A DNA stretch of 64,000 nt from Deroplatys truncata (Eukaryota; Arthropoda; Insecta; Mantodea; Mantidae). The notes below the pieces were generated by a model. That model ran no database searches and was not told where the DNA came from. It worked only from the letters and a program-made list of their open reading frames with translations. Position 1 is the first letter of the stretch. Each line of letters opens with the position of its first letter. This document shows, piece by piece, positions 10,726 to 22,336 of the stretch. The position numbers and the translations under genes are program-made. The stretch spans positions 16,645,001-16,709,000 of the forward strand of contig CM060979.1 in assembly GCA_030765065.1 (NCBI GenBank), in the 5' to 3' direction.

Positions 10726-11561
10726 ATTAAAGAGGAGGCTGAAGTTCTTGGTATTCCGACACAAGGCTAGCCGTGGATGAGTGGATCGTTTCATACAGCA
10801 GACGGGTTTATCTCTAACAATGTGCCAGAAGCTTCCTGCAGATTTTGAGGACAAACTACAAACGTTTCAGCGGTATGTCATTTCACTTCGGAAGAAAGAA
10901 AAAAAAATGTTCCATGAGGCAAACAGGTAACGCTGATGAGACGCCAATTTGGTTTGATATGCAGTGGAACTACACTATTACCGAAAAGGGGACAAAGGAA
11001 GTTATCAACAATACAACAGGGTGAGAAAAATAGCTCGTAACACCAATTTTGTTCTTTAACAATGTGTCACCTAACAATAGGGTACTTTCAATTCTATAAT
11101 CTGATGATTTATATATACGATAAATCCATTGTATTACACAAATTTAAATAAAATACCTATCACCTATTTTCTGTCATTGATGCGCTTTACATTCGCTGCA
11201 AACCTTTTTTTTTCTTTCATAATTTTAAGTTTCAAATATGGGGTGTGCGTTAGATTCGCGTAAATACGGTATATTGTTTGGTATGCGTGCTCTTTCCAGT
11301 TATTTCTAAATTGATTTATGTTAACAATCAGCTTAAAAATGTTTAACTCATATCGTTATCTTCATTTTTTCTTCCACCCAAGAGTGTACAGCCGGCCATA
11401 CTTCTCAAAAATCTCATTTCGGCTGCCTCTATAACCTTCTGTTCTCTTTTAGTTAAAACCCAAAACTCGCAACCATATAGTAATACGGGAACTGCTATTG
11501 CGTAAAACTTTAGTTCTTTTCTAATGTTTTTCACCTTTTTCTGAATTGTCCCACATATCTA

Positions 11562-12909
11562 CACTGCCGTTTGTGAAAATTGCAACACCAAGAAGGAAAC
11601 GCATGAATTTAATACCACGGGTTAGGTACATGACAAGTAACAAATGATAAACTTTTCAAATCTTACATGAGCTTTGAGCCCTAATATTCAGTATTTGATG
11701 TGGCCTCCATGCGCTGCAATTAGAGTTGCTATACACCGTGAATCAAAAGGGTCCTGAATAAGTTCCTGAGCGATTTCCTTCCACGCAGTTTGTATTCGAG
11801 CCCACAAATCCGTGACGCACCAGGTGCCGACCAACCATATCCCAGATATGTTCGATGGGCGATATGTCAGGCGAACGTGCAGGCCAGGGAAGCAATGGTA
11901 CCCGTCGCTCTTCGAAGAAGGGTTGTACATTCCTCGCAATATGTGCCCGGGCATTGTCCTATTGAAATGTGGCCTGTGGAGATGCCTGAAGCAGGGGGAG
12001 TACCTCAGGCTCTACAACCACCACTAGCTACCGGTTGCTGTTCAAAGTGCCCTCAATTCGTAGGAGGCGAGATAGGTTGTTGTAACCAATGGCAACCCAA
12101 ACCATCACACCTGGTGTTTGTCCGCTATGCCGCTCAACAATGCAGCCCTCAGGTTGCCCTCACCACGGTACCGCAGGACGCGTATGCGGCCAACACTAAA
12201 GGACAAGTTGAAGCGGGACTCGTCCGAAAAGACTACCTTTTGGAATCAGCAGCCCAGTGACGGTGTTCATGTGCCCATTACAGTTGGAGGAGCTCGTGGT
12301 TTCTGGACAATGGAAGCCGACGTAATGGCATGCATGAAACCAGTCCAACCTGCAGAAGACGGCGACGAACCGTTGATGCAGACAAGTTCACACCTGTTGC
12401 AAGGCTCCAGCGTCGAGCCAACACTGCGGATGAAGCTGTATGGTCCGTTATGGCCATGCGGACAAGATGACGATCATCCCGTGCTGTGGTCAAGTACTGG
12501 CTCTTCGCTGCGTACGACCTTCATCTATCCACTGCTTTCACACAAGCATCACTGTCGTAGCAGCATGCCCTGTACGAGCCGAAATGTCACGGTATGACAA
12601 ACCCGCTTCCCGGAGACCCATCATTCTGACCCGTTCAAACTCACTCACATGCCGATATGGCTCCCTCTGACGTCACCGAGGCATACTGGCACTAACTTTA
12701 TTGTTTCCTTCTTGACAGCTTTGTACTGACTACACTGGGCGCAACACTGACCTTGTCGGACCGACACAAGAGTGCTCTACTTGGCCTACGTGTACCCCAT
12801 CTCTGCAAACCTAATCACTTATTGCTTGCATACTCTTCTACACTTATACCAAGTTTGAAGTTATTCGGAAAATTCTTTCTTGGTGTTGCAATTTTCACAA
12901 ACGGCATTG
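11562..12909 (-). mobile_element. Tc1-like DNA transposon
   Basis: Inverted repeats CACTGCCGTTTGTGAAAATT…ACACCAAGAA (left) and the mirror copy TTCTTGGTGTTGCAATTTTC…AACGGCATTG (right). TA flanks both sides (11560-11561 and 12910-12911). 1348 bp with a decayed minus-strand transposase. Confidence 0.9.
11688..12665 (-). pseudogene. Tc1-like (DD34E) transposase remnant
   Basis: The N-terminal part reads DDRHLVRMAITDHTASSAVL…STVRRRLLQVGL (12278-12493), a Tc1-type paired-like HTH. The C-terminus reads DLWARIQTAWKEIAQELIQ…SRCIATLIAAHGGHIKY ending near 11688, the usual family ending. The DDE core between them is scattered over frames. The plus-strand open frames of 156 and 159 aa across this region are antisense shadows. 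Confidence 0.8.
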
Positions 12910-12964
12910 TAGTTAGATTTGCTAGTTTATTAAAAATATGTTCCTTTTTAAAATAGGAGAATCG

Positions 12965-14300
12965 CAATCCAGGTAAGTAGTAGAGAAAATAAAACGGAAT
13001 AGCGACTTACCATTAAAAAACTATCATAGAGAATTTGAAAATTGCTCAAAATAACCAATAACATAAAATTCTCGGAAAAGGTTAATGTCACTCGACATAA
13101 TATTTGTAGTTTAACAAGATCTGGCTATGTCTACTCAGTTTTACTCTGTCTATTATGGTTTACCAGTTATACAAAATTATGCAAAATTTATTCAGAATGA
13201 AGAGGTCTTTACAGGCTATTTGCAGAAAATTCAAGAATTTAAACATATGCTGTTTTAATCAAAATCGTTAGAGCCATTTTACAGAAGATCAAAATATAGA
13301 AAACATTTTCCATGTAAAGGGTAGCTTGTGAGGGAATGTTTTTAAAAATCATCGTTTCACATCTTTTGAGGCAGTATTTTATATCATAACATGCTGTGAA
13401 TGACAAAGTGATTGTAGTGTAAATTAATATTGCTGTATATACAGGATTTTAGATGTTTGTTAGCCATAAGTATTGTTAGGAAATAAGTTTACACGGCCTC
13501 ACTGAAACTGACAATAGAAGTGGGTAACAATAAACCGAGGGGGTGAGTTGTTTATCACTAAGAAGAGACAAACAAATGACGTCAAGGTAGCATGCCTTTT
13601 TTTAGAAATGAAGGGAATATATTCCCTAGAGTATATATGTTAGTAGTAGTGATTGGCTGACCAAAACAGACGCTAAAGTTGGCGCAATTTGGTAACCAAT
13701 AGGAGCTCTATTATAATGTTTAGGCAATTCGAGGTGAAGGAGTTCTCGAGCCATAAGCAAGTGTCGCGCAGTTTTGAAGAATCTCTCACGAGGTGCACGT
13801 CTCAGAGTTAGTTACAAAAAATGTGAAGTACGCGAAGTAATTGGTGCGCGGCAACTAAAACGACTGTAGTTACATTCAGAAATATCACAGTTTCAGTCAG
13901 GCGTGTATAAAGATTAAATATGTCAATTATTAATTAAGTGTGATGGCAATAAAAGTTTAGAAACACATTGTTTTATCAGTGTTATCCTTAGCAACAACTC
14001 CTTTCCGTTTACACGCCCTGCTTAGAGATATTTGCTCGACTGAGTTATAATAGCTAGCCGGAGGACAAAGAATCCAAATTTAAAATAAGAGGCGCTCAAC
14101 AAATAAGGTAACACTAGCCATTGAGAATTGCGACACTTTGAAAGATACTGAACTTAAAATAACAAAATTAATATTTCTCCGAAATATCGTTTTTGAGTTA
14201 TATTGTTCACAGACACACCCAATGCGCCTTTTTCAAAACAAACTTTATTTCTAGTAAATTTCGATATCGAATTTTTGGCTGAGTTGTGGATGACAGGATC
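12965..14300 (-). repeat. Diverged HINE copy split by an LTR
   Basis: Minus-oriented family blocks (GTTTACCAGTTATACAAA, TTTAATCAAAATCGTTAGAG, TCCATGTAAAGGGTAG) run to 13366, stop at the LTR, and resume at 14136 with CTTTGAAAGATACTGAACTT and GAGTTATATTGTTCACAGA. Older than the LTR it contains. Confidence 0.75.
13367..14135 (+). mobile_element. Solo LTR, LTR-retrotransposon fossil (family L1, divergent)
   Basis: TGAGGCAGTATTTTATATC… to …GAATTGCGACA, 769 bp, flanked by CTTT at 13363-13366 and 14136-14139. It contains CCAAT-like boxes (13645-13700), a TATA-like motif, and AATAAAAG near 13948. It begins like the copies at 4044, 7306, 55437 and 62519 but its interior and end differ, so it is a separate subfamily. 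Confidence 0.75.
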
Positions 14301-14919
14301 CACTCTTGACCTGTTCCCTTATAACACAAAATGTCCAATCTATCTTCTCCTGCTCATATATTCTCAAAACTTGACATTTCTGGCCTCAGAATGAGATTCC
14401 AATTTATTTTAACCTGCAGTGACATCGCAGCCTGACATCAGGAAAAGTATCCTCTTAAAATATATTAATTTCGGTTCCGACCTCAAAAATAATACGCTCA
14501 TAGTCAGGAAAATTAAATGTTTAAACATGCACATTGTACGATTTTACGCATGGGACCAAAGCCCCATGGATATAAGAATGGTTATAATTTTCCACTGCCG
14601 AGGAGGGTTAATGTCAACTCAACTGTAGCGTACCAAAGACGCTTATCTCGGAAGCCCTCAAGACTAATGGTTAAACGGGGTCGGCGCAACTTCAAGGGGA
14701 AACTCCATCGGCACACATTAAGCCACAAAATGTAATGTTAAATTCACATTTTTAGCTTATTAAGGAATCTTCCACAAGAGTCTCTTCATTTTCTTTGATG
14801 TTCTTCAGTGAGTTTATGGTTAGTCACAAATGTGTAGCATTGATCATCGCTTCACTTTAGCAGTCTAATTCGTGTTTTCCTTTACAGTTTAGTTTTATCA
14901 CATTCTTTAAGCTCTTTTT
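14301..14919. other. Unassigned stretch
   Basis: About 620 bp with no recognised domain, tRNA-like box or terminal repeats. Short open frames at 14419-14735 have no familiar motif. Confidence 0.35.
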
Positions 14920-15890
14920 ACCTTCTGTACCACGTGCGTAGTAAGTAGGGGAAGTATTGTATTCCACCCAAAAATTCGATACCGAGATTTCACCGGAAAT
15001 ATATGTTTTGAGACCCCCTGAATCCCCCCTCAAAAAATTTGGAAACATGTCTGTGAACAGCATAACTCAGAAACGAACAGTCGGATAAACACCAAACTTG
15101 GTATTTAGGTTCAGTATCTTCCAGAGATGCGACACGAAGGTTTTCAAGAAAATCCCCCACCCCAGATTACCCTTTACATGGAACATTTTTCGAAAATTTT
15201 AATTTTCTAACGATTTTGATTAGAATATCATATGTTTAAGATATTTTCATGACAAATGAAATGTATATCTAGAATTTTCTGGGAATGTCTCCAAAAGTAT
15301 TCTTCATTGTGAACGACTTTTGCATAACTGGTAAACCATAAGAGATAGACAAAATTTTACTACACAAAAAATGTAGATCGCGTTAAAATACACAATTCAT
15401 GTCGTATACATTTTTTTTGTTGAGTGAACCATTTTCGAGATATTGCTTGTTATTCCCTTAAAGTTCCCAATACTTATACGTTTTCTCAAATGGAAATTCG
15501 TTATTAATTTTTTTTGTCCTGGTAATGCAAAGAGAATGGAATACTGCACATAGCAACCAGCTCTTAAAACATTTGACTATCGCTTAAAGACTAGCATATT
15601 CCCCTTGCATCTACAAGAAAATTAGCAATAAGATTAACATCTCGATTAACATGAAGCATATGGAGAATAAGTGTTTGTAAAAATAGTTTGTACAAGAGCA
15701 GAGAAAGTCATGTGAGTGTAACACATCAGATTTTTAAAAATCTGACTATCGCTTTAGTTACTGCATTCTTTTTATACCTACAAACTAAATGTGTAATGCA
15801 AGTTTATCACGATCAACAAGAAGAAGACAGTATGACAATCTTTTGAAAGAATAGTGTGTAGAAGAGTGAGTAGAAAAAGTCATGCTAATT
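14920..15890 (+). repeat. HINE copy plus variant tail
   Basis: 14920-15730 runs from ACCTTCTGTACCACGTGCG to …AACACATCAGA; unusually it has almost no TG tract. It is followed by a tail fragment of the variant subfamily (15736-15890). Confidence 0.85.
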
Positions 15891-16460
15891 TTTGAACAGT
15901 AAAAGGAAATATGTAACGGATATTCCAGTCAGCTACTGGAGCAGGAAGAAGAAGTACCAAGGACCTCTGTGCTGGTTACAATTCAGCAGAAGAACATCAC
16001 AGACGTTTTACTACCAACCAGATTATGAAATATTACGAACATCGCAATTCAGTGCTACAAACATAAACGTGCCTGGAAGCAAAAATTCCTACCGTGCTCG
16101 TTAATTTTACTGCTGCACCTACAAACATCGGAATATATTTCACCAAAAGACTGAAAAATGGGAAGAGGGGTGTTGTGTTTATACGCAACTGACCACCAGT
16201 CCAATAATTCCTGACACGGTTGAACTATTGCCCCAAAAGATCCAAGTGTCCCATTGTTCAAACTGACCACGGCACGCAACAATCCGGTCGGAGAGCGCTG
16301 ACATTTTATTCTATAAACAAAGAATAGTCCAGTTACACCCGCGTGTGCCCTAAGAATTGTATTAATTGCTGTTGGTGTCGGACTGGACGGCAAAACACTT
16401 CTTTTATGCTTCTTTTAAAGTATATCGGAAGTGCCTCTTGAGTTTAAGCGAGGAATGAGG
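15891..16460. other. Unassigned stretch with a 112-codon open frame
   Basis: A minus-strand open frame (16055-16393) starts MPSSPTPTAINTILRAHAG. I recognise no domain in it and there is no supporting promoter or splice context. It may be chance or an old transposon piece. Confidence 0.3.
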
Positions 16461-16689
16461 TATTTATTTACCGGAGGGGGACACCTCGCCACTGCGATCA
16501 ACTAGATCTATTGCAGCTACATCTCCTCGGGAGGCAGGGATGAAGTAAAGGAGCTGCAGGAGGTCGCAGGTCCGCATGCAGACGGGATTACAGAGACACA
16601 TGGAACTCCTTATCATTTCCAGTTTGAAACACCCGCACTTGATCATTAGATGCGGATCCCGCGAGAGGGCGGCCCTTGCAGGAAGGGAG
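16461..16689. repeat. Fragment shared with 5411-5480
   Basis: …GCATGCAGACGGGATTACAG…CTCCTTATCATTTCCAG matches the order and spacing of …AAGAGTCACAGAGACG…CTCCCTAACAATTCCAG at 5430-5480. It looks like two relics of one undescribed dispersed repeat. Confidence 0.4.
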
Positions 16690-17553
16690 GCGATACATTC
16701 ACATGACTTTCTCTCCCTCTATTGTTTATTAGTGGGTATATAAACTATTCTTACTAACGCTTATATTTCTATCTACTATGTTCTAATCCAAGTAAACGTT
16801 TACAGAAACAGCTACATTTCACATTTTGTTATAGATACAAAGAGAACAGCGATAGTCAAATGTTTAACAACTGGACGCTATATGCTGGCCTTAAAATTCC
16901 ATACTGTTTCCATGACATCGCGAGAAACAACTGAATGTCGACAAAACCTTAAGAGAATGACCACGAAATGAATAATTGCAAGCATTACTAACGGATATCT
17001 CAGAAATGGCTTATGCCACGAAAAAACTTATTTAGAATAAATTCTGTGTTTTAAATAGATCTAAATTTTTTGTGTAGCATGTTTTCGTCTATCGCTTAAC
17101 GTTTGCCAGTTATACAAAATTATAAAAAAGTGCCTTCCTAATGAAGAGGACTTCCTAAGCTATTCCTGCAAAATTCAAGATAACGCCTTATTTGACATGT
17201 AAATATTATTAATATAGGTATTTTAATCAAACTCTTTAGAGGCATTTTTTAGAAAAACAAAATTTTCGAAAAATGTTCCATGTAAAGGGTAGTTGGGGTG
17301 GGGGATTTTCTTAAAAATCTTTGTGTCGCATCCCTGGAAGATACTGAACTTAAATGCCAATTTTGGTAGTTATCGAACTTTTCGTTTATGAGTTATGCTG
17401 TTCAAAGTGAGACGCTCACACGGACATGTTTCCAAAACTGCTTTATTTGGATTTAGGGGCCTCTAAACATGTATTTCCGGTGAAATCTCGGTATAGAATT
17501 TTTGGGTGGAATGCAATACTTGCTCTACTTACCATACCTAGTAGAGAAAGTGA
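16690..17553 (-). repeat. HINE copy
   Basis: Minus orientation: CATGACTTTCTCTCCCTC at the left, TCCATGTAAAGGGTAGTTGG, GAGTTATGCTGTTCAAAG, and GGTGGAATGCAATACTTGC…TAGTAGAGAAAGT at the right end. The TG/CA tract is nearly lost, which marks an older copy. Confidence 0.85.
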
Positions 17554-18152
17554 ATATGTAGATATTATTACAGCATACACTTTATGTCAAATATTATTTC
17601 TGCGTAAAGCCTTTCGTTTTTGCTATGGGTTTGAATGTTCAAATGCTTATACACAGTAGCGGTTCGTAAGTATATATTTTGGGTGTTCACAAAATTTCAT
17701 TTAGACAGCCCTGAAGATGTGAAATGGCATCTGCTGCATAGTGGTTATGATTATGAACAAACTGTTACAACTGCAGCCGCACCTAACAACAATACCAATA
17801 ATAATACCGCATACTTTTTCTGACGAAAGTAAGTGTTTTTGGCGGATATTAAATCTGTATATAACTAAGTACATTGTGTTAGGACAAAACGAAGTAGTGT
17901 GTAAATTACATTGTAGTTGAGATTATGCATGGTATAGTGAAACCGGGAGAAGTTTCCGCGCTCGTGCACGTTACCTACTTCTGCTACAGTGACTCTAACT
18001 TTCGTCGTAGTGTGCTACCACCTAGTGGTATTGATGTAAAACTATAGACAGTGTGGAAATAAGAGTGTGGGAAGGAAAAAAATCAAAGAATAAATGCGCA
18101 AGTTGGGATGTTTACGAGCTCTTGTGCTCTTATACGGCAGTTGTCACTGTTA
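17554..18152. other. Non-repetitive stretch with a possible plus-strand terminal exon
   Basis: At 17705-17823 an AG acceptor-like site (TTTCATTTAG) precedes about 39 open codons, DSPEDVKWHLLHSGYDYEQT…NNNTAYFF, ending in TGA. The peptide is not low-complexity until its Asn-rich end, and I do not recognise it. It is opposite in strand to the semaphorin exon. It may be chance. The remainder (17824-18152) shows nothing recognisable. Confidence 0.25.
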
Positions 18153-18154
18153 TA

Positions 18155-19426
18155 CCAGGGCTGATTGAAAAGTAACGCACACTAATTTTCTTCTGCCTTG
18201 GTATTTCAGCTGGAATGTTGCAATTTCACACAGATATAGTTTGAGGTTTTCGCTACAGAGGGTAATTTTTGTTTCATGTGCAGCTCTAGCGTGAGAAGCG
18301 TGAACTACGCAACAAAGATGGCGCTCTAGTTACTGTCGTCCACGTGTGAAGAGCAGAGAAGTGTGGTTTGATATTTGTGAGCCAAAGGGCATAAACCGAG
18401 TGATATTCACAGGGACATACGTGGCGTGTATGGGGATGATTGTATGGACCGCAGCAATGTCTCCAGGTGGTGTGCATTCTTCCTAGAGGGCCGTGTGAAC
18501 CTTAGTGATTCGCCACGCTCCGGGAGGTCGGTAACAGCTGCAACTCCGCAGAATGTCAGAGGCATTGAGGCGGCAATTTTGAACGACCGGCGTGTGCAAC
18601 TGCAAACCTTATCGCAACAGTTCAACATTTCCTGTGGTGCAGTGTACGATATTGTTCATGGCACGTTGAAATTTCGTAAAGTTAGTGCTCGCTGGGTGCC
18701 TAAGAACCTGACAGACAACCACAAGGGCCAGCGAATGATGACGAGCTTGGATCACCTAACTCGGTACACCGCAGAAGGGCATGACTTTCTGAAAGGAATC
18801 GTCAGTGGTGATGAGTCGTGGGTAGACCACTACACGCCCGAAACCAAGCAGGCAAGTATGGAGTGGAAACATGCTGGTTCCCAGTGAAGTAAAAATTCAA
18901 AGTCACTCAATCTGCTAGGAAAGTGCTTGTGACGGTGTTCTGGGATATGCATGGCGTTGTATTGGTAAACTTTGCTGAACACGGGACCACTGTGAATGCT
19001 GCAGCCAACATGAAAACTTTGAAGTTGCGTCGTGACCTTCGTGACAAAAGCCACAACATGAATGCTGACGATGTCAACATTCTTCATGACAATGCTCGCT
19101 CCCATGTTGCTCCTGCCGTTCGCATCTTGCACCGTCGGACTTTCATCTGTTTGGTCCCACGAAGAAATTACTGGCCGGCCAACGCTTTGCGACAGATGCG
19201 GAAGTGAAATAAGCAGTCTGCAGATGGCTATACTCCAAGGAAACGGACGTCCACGAGCAAGGCATATTGAAACTGGTATCACGATGGGAGAAACGTGTTG
19301 AGAATCTTGGTGACTATGTCGAAAAGTAGGTAAAGGTGTAAGTTCTTTTGTGATTTTTGTTGTTGTTTTAACTATTGCACGTTTCTGTAAAAAAAGTATT
19401 GTGTGTTACTTTTCGATCCGCCCTCG
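18155..19426 (+). mobile_element. mariner element (family M1)
   Basis: Inverted repeats CCAGGGCTGATTGAAAAGTA (left) and …TACTTTTCGATCCGCCCTCG (right), with TA on both sides (18153-18154, 19427-19428). 1272 bp. A sister copy lies at 45645-46896 on the other strand. Confidence 0.9.
18300..19328 (+). pseudogene. mariner transposase remnant (M1)
   Basis: The longest open part, 18426-18887, has DCMDRSNVSRWCAFFLEGRV, the RSGRSVTAATPQNV linker, a second HTH (LSQQFNISCGAVYDIVHGTL) and the WVPKNLTDNHKGQR motif before the first catalytic block GIVSGDESWVDHY. Later pieces in other frames include ILHDNARSHVA (middle Asp) and the C-terminus ENLGDYVEK. The block around the third Asp is partly lost. Several frame breaks; not functional. 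Confidence 0.85.
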
Positions 19427-19534
19427 TATTTTCTTCAAGTGGTAATTCGCTATTCGATTTTCCTCGTGGTCATTCAAACAACATGGAATTTCAAAGCCAT
19501 CACATAACGATAATCTATTTAAAAAATCTCTGTA

Positions 19535-20085
19535 GCCTATTGGATTAGATTGGCCATTGAGGAGACTCGGCACTGATCCACATAGGGGATATTGTACCTA
19601 TGCCCTACAAGGGGGGTCTCTCCGGGAGGAAGGGTGAGGCGAGATGAGATACCGGGCTGCCGGAACCAGGAATAACGGCACAGGAATGGCAGGGTTCCTA
19701 AGTTTCCAGATAGAGATTCCTCGGCAGATGAACAGGCAGAACGGGGACTCCATTCCGCACTGAGGGCGTCGAACACTCCGCAAGGGGGTTCGGATACCCC
19801 TGGTAGCCAGCCGAAAGCCAAAGAACATCCTTTTCACCCGCTACACTGCACCGAAACAATATTGCTGACACTTCCAACCCGAAAGAGACCACGGGATTAA
19901 AGATGAAGTGAAATGAGAATGGAGATGGCATTAAGGGACATGAAGTACGAGGTATGTGGGAGTCCTTCCCAGCATTCGCTTAGCAACCCCGATAAAAATC
20001 CATTGGTCAGGAAGGGAGCACGGGAATCGAAACCACGACCTCGCAAATGCGGGCCACAGATGGAACCGCCTACTCGTTCCTTACC
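19535..20085 (-). repeat. tRNA-derived SINE with long body (family S-A)
   Basis: The minus-strand head near 20005-20085 has GAGGTCGTGGTTTCGATTCC (B box), then the body TTTTTATCGGGGTTGC…CTCATTTCACTTCATC…, ending near 19545. The body matches the SINEs at 41345-41800 and 51975-52490. Confidence 0.75.
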
Positions 20086-20104
20086 TACTGTATCCTTCTT
20101 ATAC

Positions 20105-20715
20105 ATGCACTAAATGTGTAAACAAAGTTTATCGAAGAATTAGCTAGAGCTATAAGTCTTCATAATAATAGTTTGAAGAGGAGTGAGTAGAGAAAGACAT
20201 GTGAATGTAACACATACGATATTTGCAAATGTGATTACTTTATAACGTATACATACAAACAGAACTATTTGGCTCAGCCACATGTGCAGATAGAGAAATA
20301 AAACCGAAAGTAAGAGGTTACGTAAAAGAAAAGGAAGAGAGAGACTCGCGGCAGATATTCGCTTCCTAGCGGAGAATCTTAAGGGACCAGTAAACAACAC
20401 AGAGTATCTCATTCCGCGAAATGGAACCTGTATGCGGAGATAAAGTTTGAAAATCGCTGTATTGGAAACTCGATTGATCCCCCTTCAGCTCTCTATAGGG
20501 TTATGTGTTGTTTTTATTCATCTATATACGGTAATAGAGCTTTTACACACGAGCGGATGTGCGCCGGCAATTCCTTACTTGTTAGCGTTATAACATGCAC
20601 AAATATCACAAGGTTCCTTCCACTATCTCTGATGCAAGCTGGTTCCCTTTCACAGTTACAACAGATTCACGAATCTTTAGCTTTATTGTTATTTAAAACT
20701 AAGATAAAATTTTGC
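20105..20715. other. Variant HINE tail and unassigned sequence
   Basis: 20105-20220 is the variant HINE tail (…GAGTAGAGAAAGACATGTG…AACACATACGA). 20221-20715 shows no gene or repeat I can name. Confidence 0.4.
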
Positions 20716-21747
20716 TTTTTACACTCTCCTCTACTAAGAACGTATTGCTTTCCACCCAAAAATTCGATGTCGAGATTTTACCGGAAGTACCTACGTGTTT
20801 TAACGTTTCCTGATTAAAAAAGGCATTTTAGAAAAAGGCCCGTGTGTGTGTGTGTGTGTGGGTGTGTGCGTGTCCGTATGTGTATGCACATGTTTGTGAG
20901 CAGCATAACTAAAAAATTGATGTGTTGCACACACATGACACTCTACTCTTGTACAAATTATTTTTACAAACGCTTATCCTCCATCTACTTCATGTTAATC
21001 GAGATGTTAATCTTATTGCTAATTTTCTTGTAGGTGCAAGGGGAATTGGTAGGCTTTAAGCGATAGTCAAATATTTTAAGAGCTGGTTGCTATGTGGTGC
21101 ATTCCATTCTCTTTGTATGTCCAGGACATAAAAAAATGAATAACGAATTCCCATTTGAGAAAAAGTATTGGAAAATTTAAGGGAAAACAAGCAATATCAC
21201 GAAAATGGTTCCCTCAACAAAAAAGAAAAAAATGTATATGTCATAAATTGTGTATTTTAACGCGATCTACATTTTTTGTGTAGTAAAATTTTGTCTATCT
21301 CTTATGGTTTACCAGTTATGGAAAAGTCGTTCACAATGAAGAATACTTTTAGAGACATTACCAGAAAATTCAAGATATACATTTTATTGTCATAAAATAT
21401 CTTAAACATATGATATTTTAATCAAAACCGTTAGAGCCATTTTTGAGAAAATGAAAATTTTCGAAAAATGTTCCATGTAAAGGGTAGTCTGGGGTGGGGG
21501 GATTTTCTTGAAAACCTTCGTGTCACATCTCTGGAAAATACTGAAGCTAAATACCAAGTTTGGTGTTTATCCGACTGTTGGTTTCTGAGTTATGCTGTTC
21601 ACAGACACACACACACGGACATGTTTCCAAAAATGCTTTTTTTGGATTCAAGGAGTCTCAAAACATATATTTCCGGTGAAATCTCGGTATGAAATTTTTG
21701 GGTGGAATATAATACTTCCCCTAGTTACTATACGTAATAGAGAAAGT
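20716..21747. repeat. HINE + fragment followed by full − copy
   Basis: 20716-20912 is the + 5' part (TACACTCTCCTCTACTAAG … long TG tract 20842-20866 … AGCAGCATAACTAAAAA). At about 20914 it passes directly into a minus copy (TTGATGTGTTGCACACACAT … TAATAGAGAAAGT, to 21747). The join is at an A-run, the usual target. Confidence 0.85.
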
Positions 21748-22336
21748 AAAAAGAAACAATTCATGCAATATTCAAAATGAACATTAGGCCTAATGGCATG
21801 ACCTGCATCTTTTGTCATTCTAGCGACCACAAAGTGGAACGACTAAGCAGTTATCTCACTCCCGTGTTGAAGCAGTGTTTTATTTTACTTGTGTTGGCAA
21901 ATAATAGCTGCAGATAACCGGAATGTATCACCACCAACTAATTACACCGTCTCTATGCCCAAACTGTCCGTTATACACAACAACGGACTGTTAGGATTTG
22001 ATTAGTTTGGACCTCCTTTCTCGTCCCAAAGGCTGCTTTGGCAGTGATACAGTGTTTTTGTTTCGACAACGAGTTGCTTTGTGCAGGTAGCCGGCAATCT
22101 CATCAAGCATTCGGTGGTAATTGCTCGTACGCCAGATGACCGCGTCGCTGTTATCAATTTCAGCCATCACTTTTCAGCCATGACTAGCAAAGTCGGAGAT
22201 TATTTGGTGATTTTCCGGAGAAACAAGCCGAAAAAAGAAAACACGAACAAAATTCTAGCCGATTGTGATTTTAAATCTATTAAAAAGAGAAAAAATGTGT
22301 ATGAGTGTATACAGAGTAATCTAAAAAAACCACTCC
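21748..22336. other. Unassigned stretch
   Basis: A plus open frame at 22081-22356 (MQVAGNLIKHSVVIART…) contains FRRNKPKKENTNKILADCDF. I do not recognise it, and its 3' end runs into a SINE head. No other feature seen. Confidence 0.3.

Larger units (their letters stand above)
9463..11070 (+). pseudogene. pogo-type transposase remnant
   Basis: The N-terminal half, MEGKGKQRSYDAFLKRKEI then EKNGNRKAGREFNISESN, is the CENP-B-like helix-turn-helix of pogo transposases. After a frame break it continues as GPHKGRHPVVEEKVLEF and RERRKNGQPVTSDTI (9625-9720). The second half appears from 10727: LKEEAEVLGIP, QKLPADFEDKLQTFQRYVI and a segment resembling NADETPVWFDM, i.e. the region of the first catalytic Asp. 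The rest of the DDE domain is missing. Frameshifts and stops make it inactive. Confidence 0.75.
9244..11269 (+). mobile_element. pogo-like DNA transposon carrying a nested transposon
   Basis: Terminal inverted repeats CCGTATTTACGCGAAT…GCGCACC (left) and the matching right copy ending …CGCGTAAATACGG, flanked by TA at 9242-9243 and 11270-11271. The interior holds decayed pogo transposase halves separated by another element (9740-10725). Non-autonomous today. Confidence 0.85.
9125..11550 (-). mobile_element. LINE 3' region interrupted by a pogo-like element
   Basis: On the minus strand, 11343-11534 encodes a reverse-transcriptase C-terminal motif, VLLYGCEFWVLTKREQKVIE…MRFLRSMAG, typical of insect non-LTR retrotransposons. 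9125-9241 encodes the common LINE 3' end VGRPKERWKT…TSLKAYP and ends in a (GAT)n tail near 9128. Between them lies the pogo element (9244-11269). The LINE is thus the oldest layer here and is 5'-truncated. Confidence 0.7.

Noticed and set aside
11790-12597. Plus-strand frames of 156 and 159 aa
   Set aside because: Antisense to a Tc1-like transposase whose own minus-strand motifs are recognisable.
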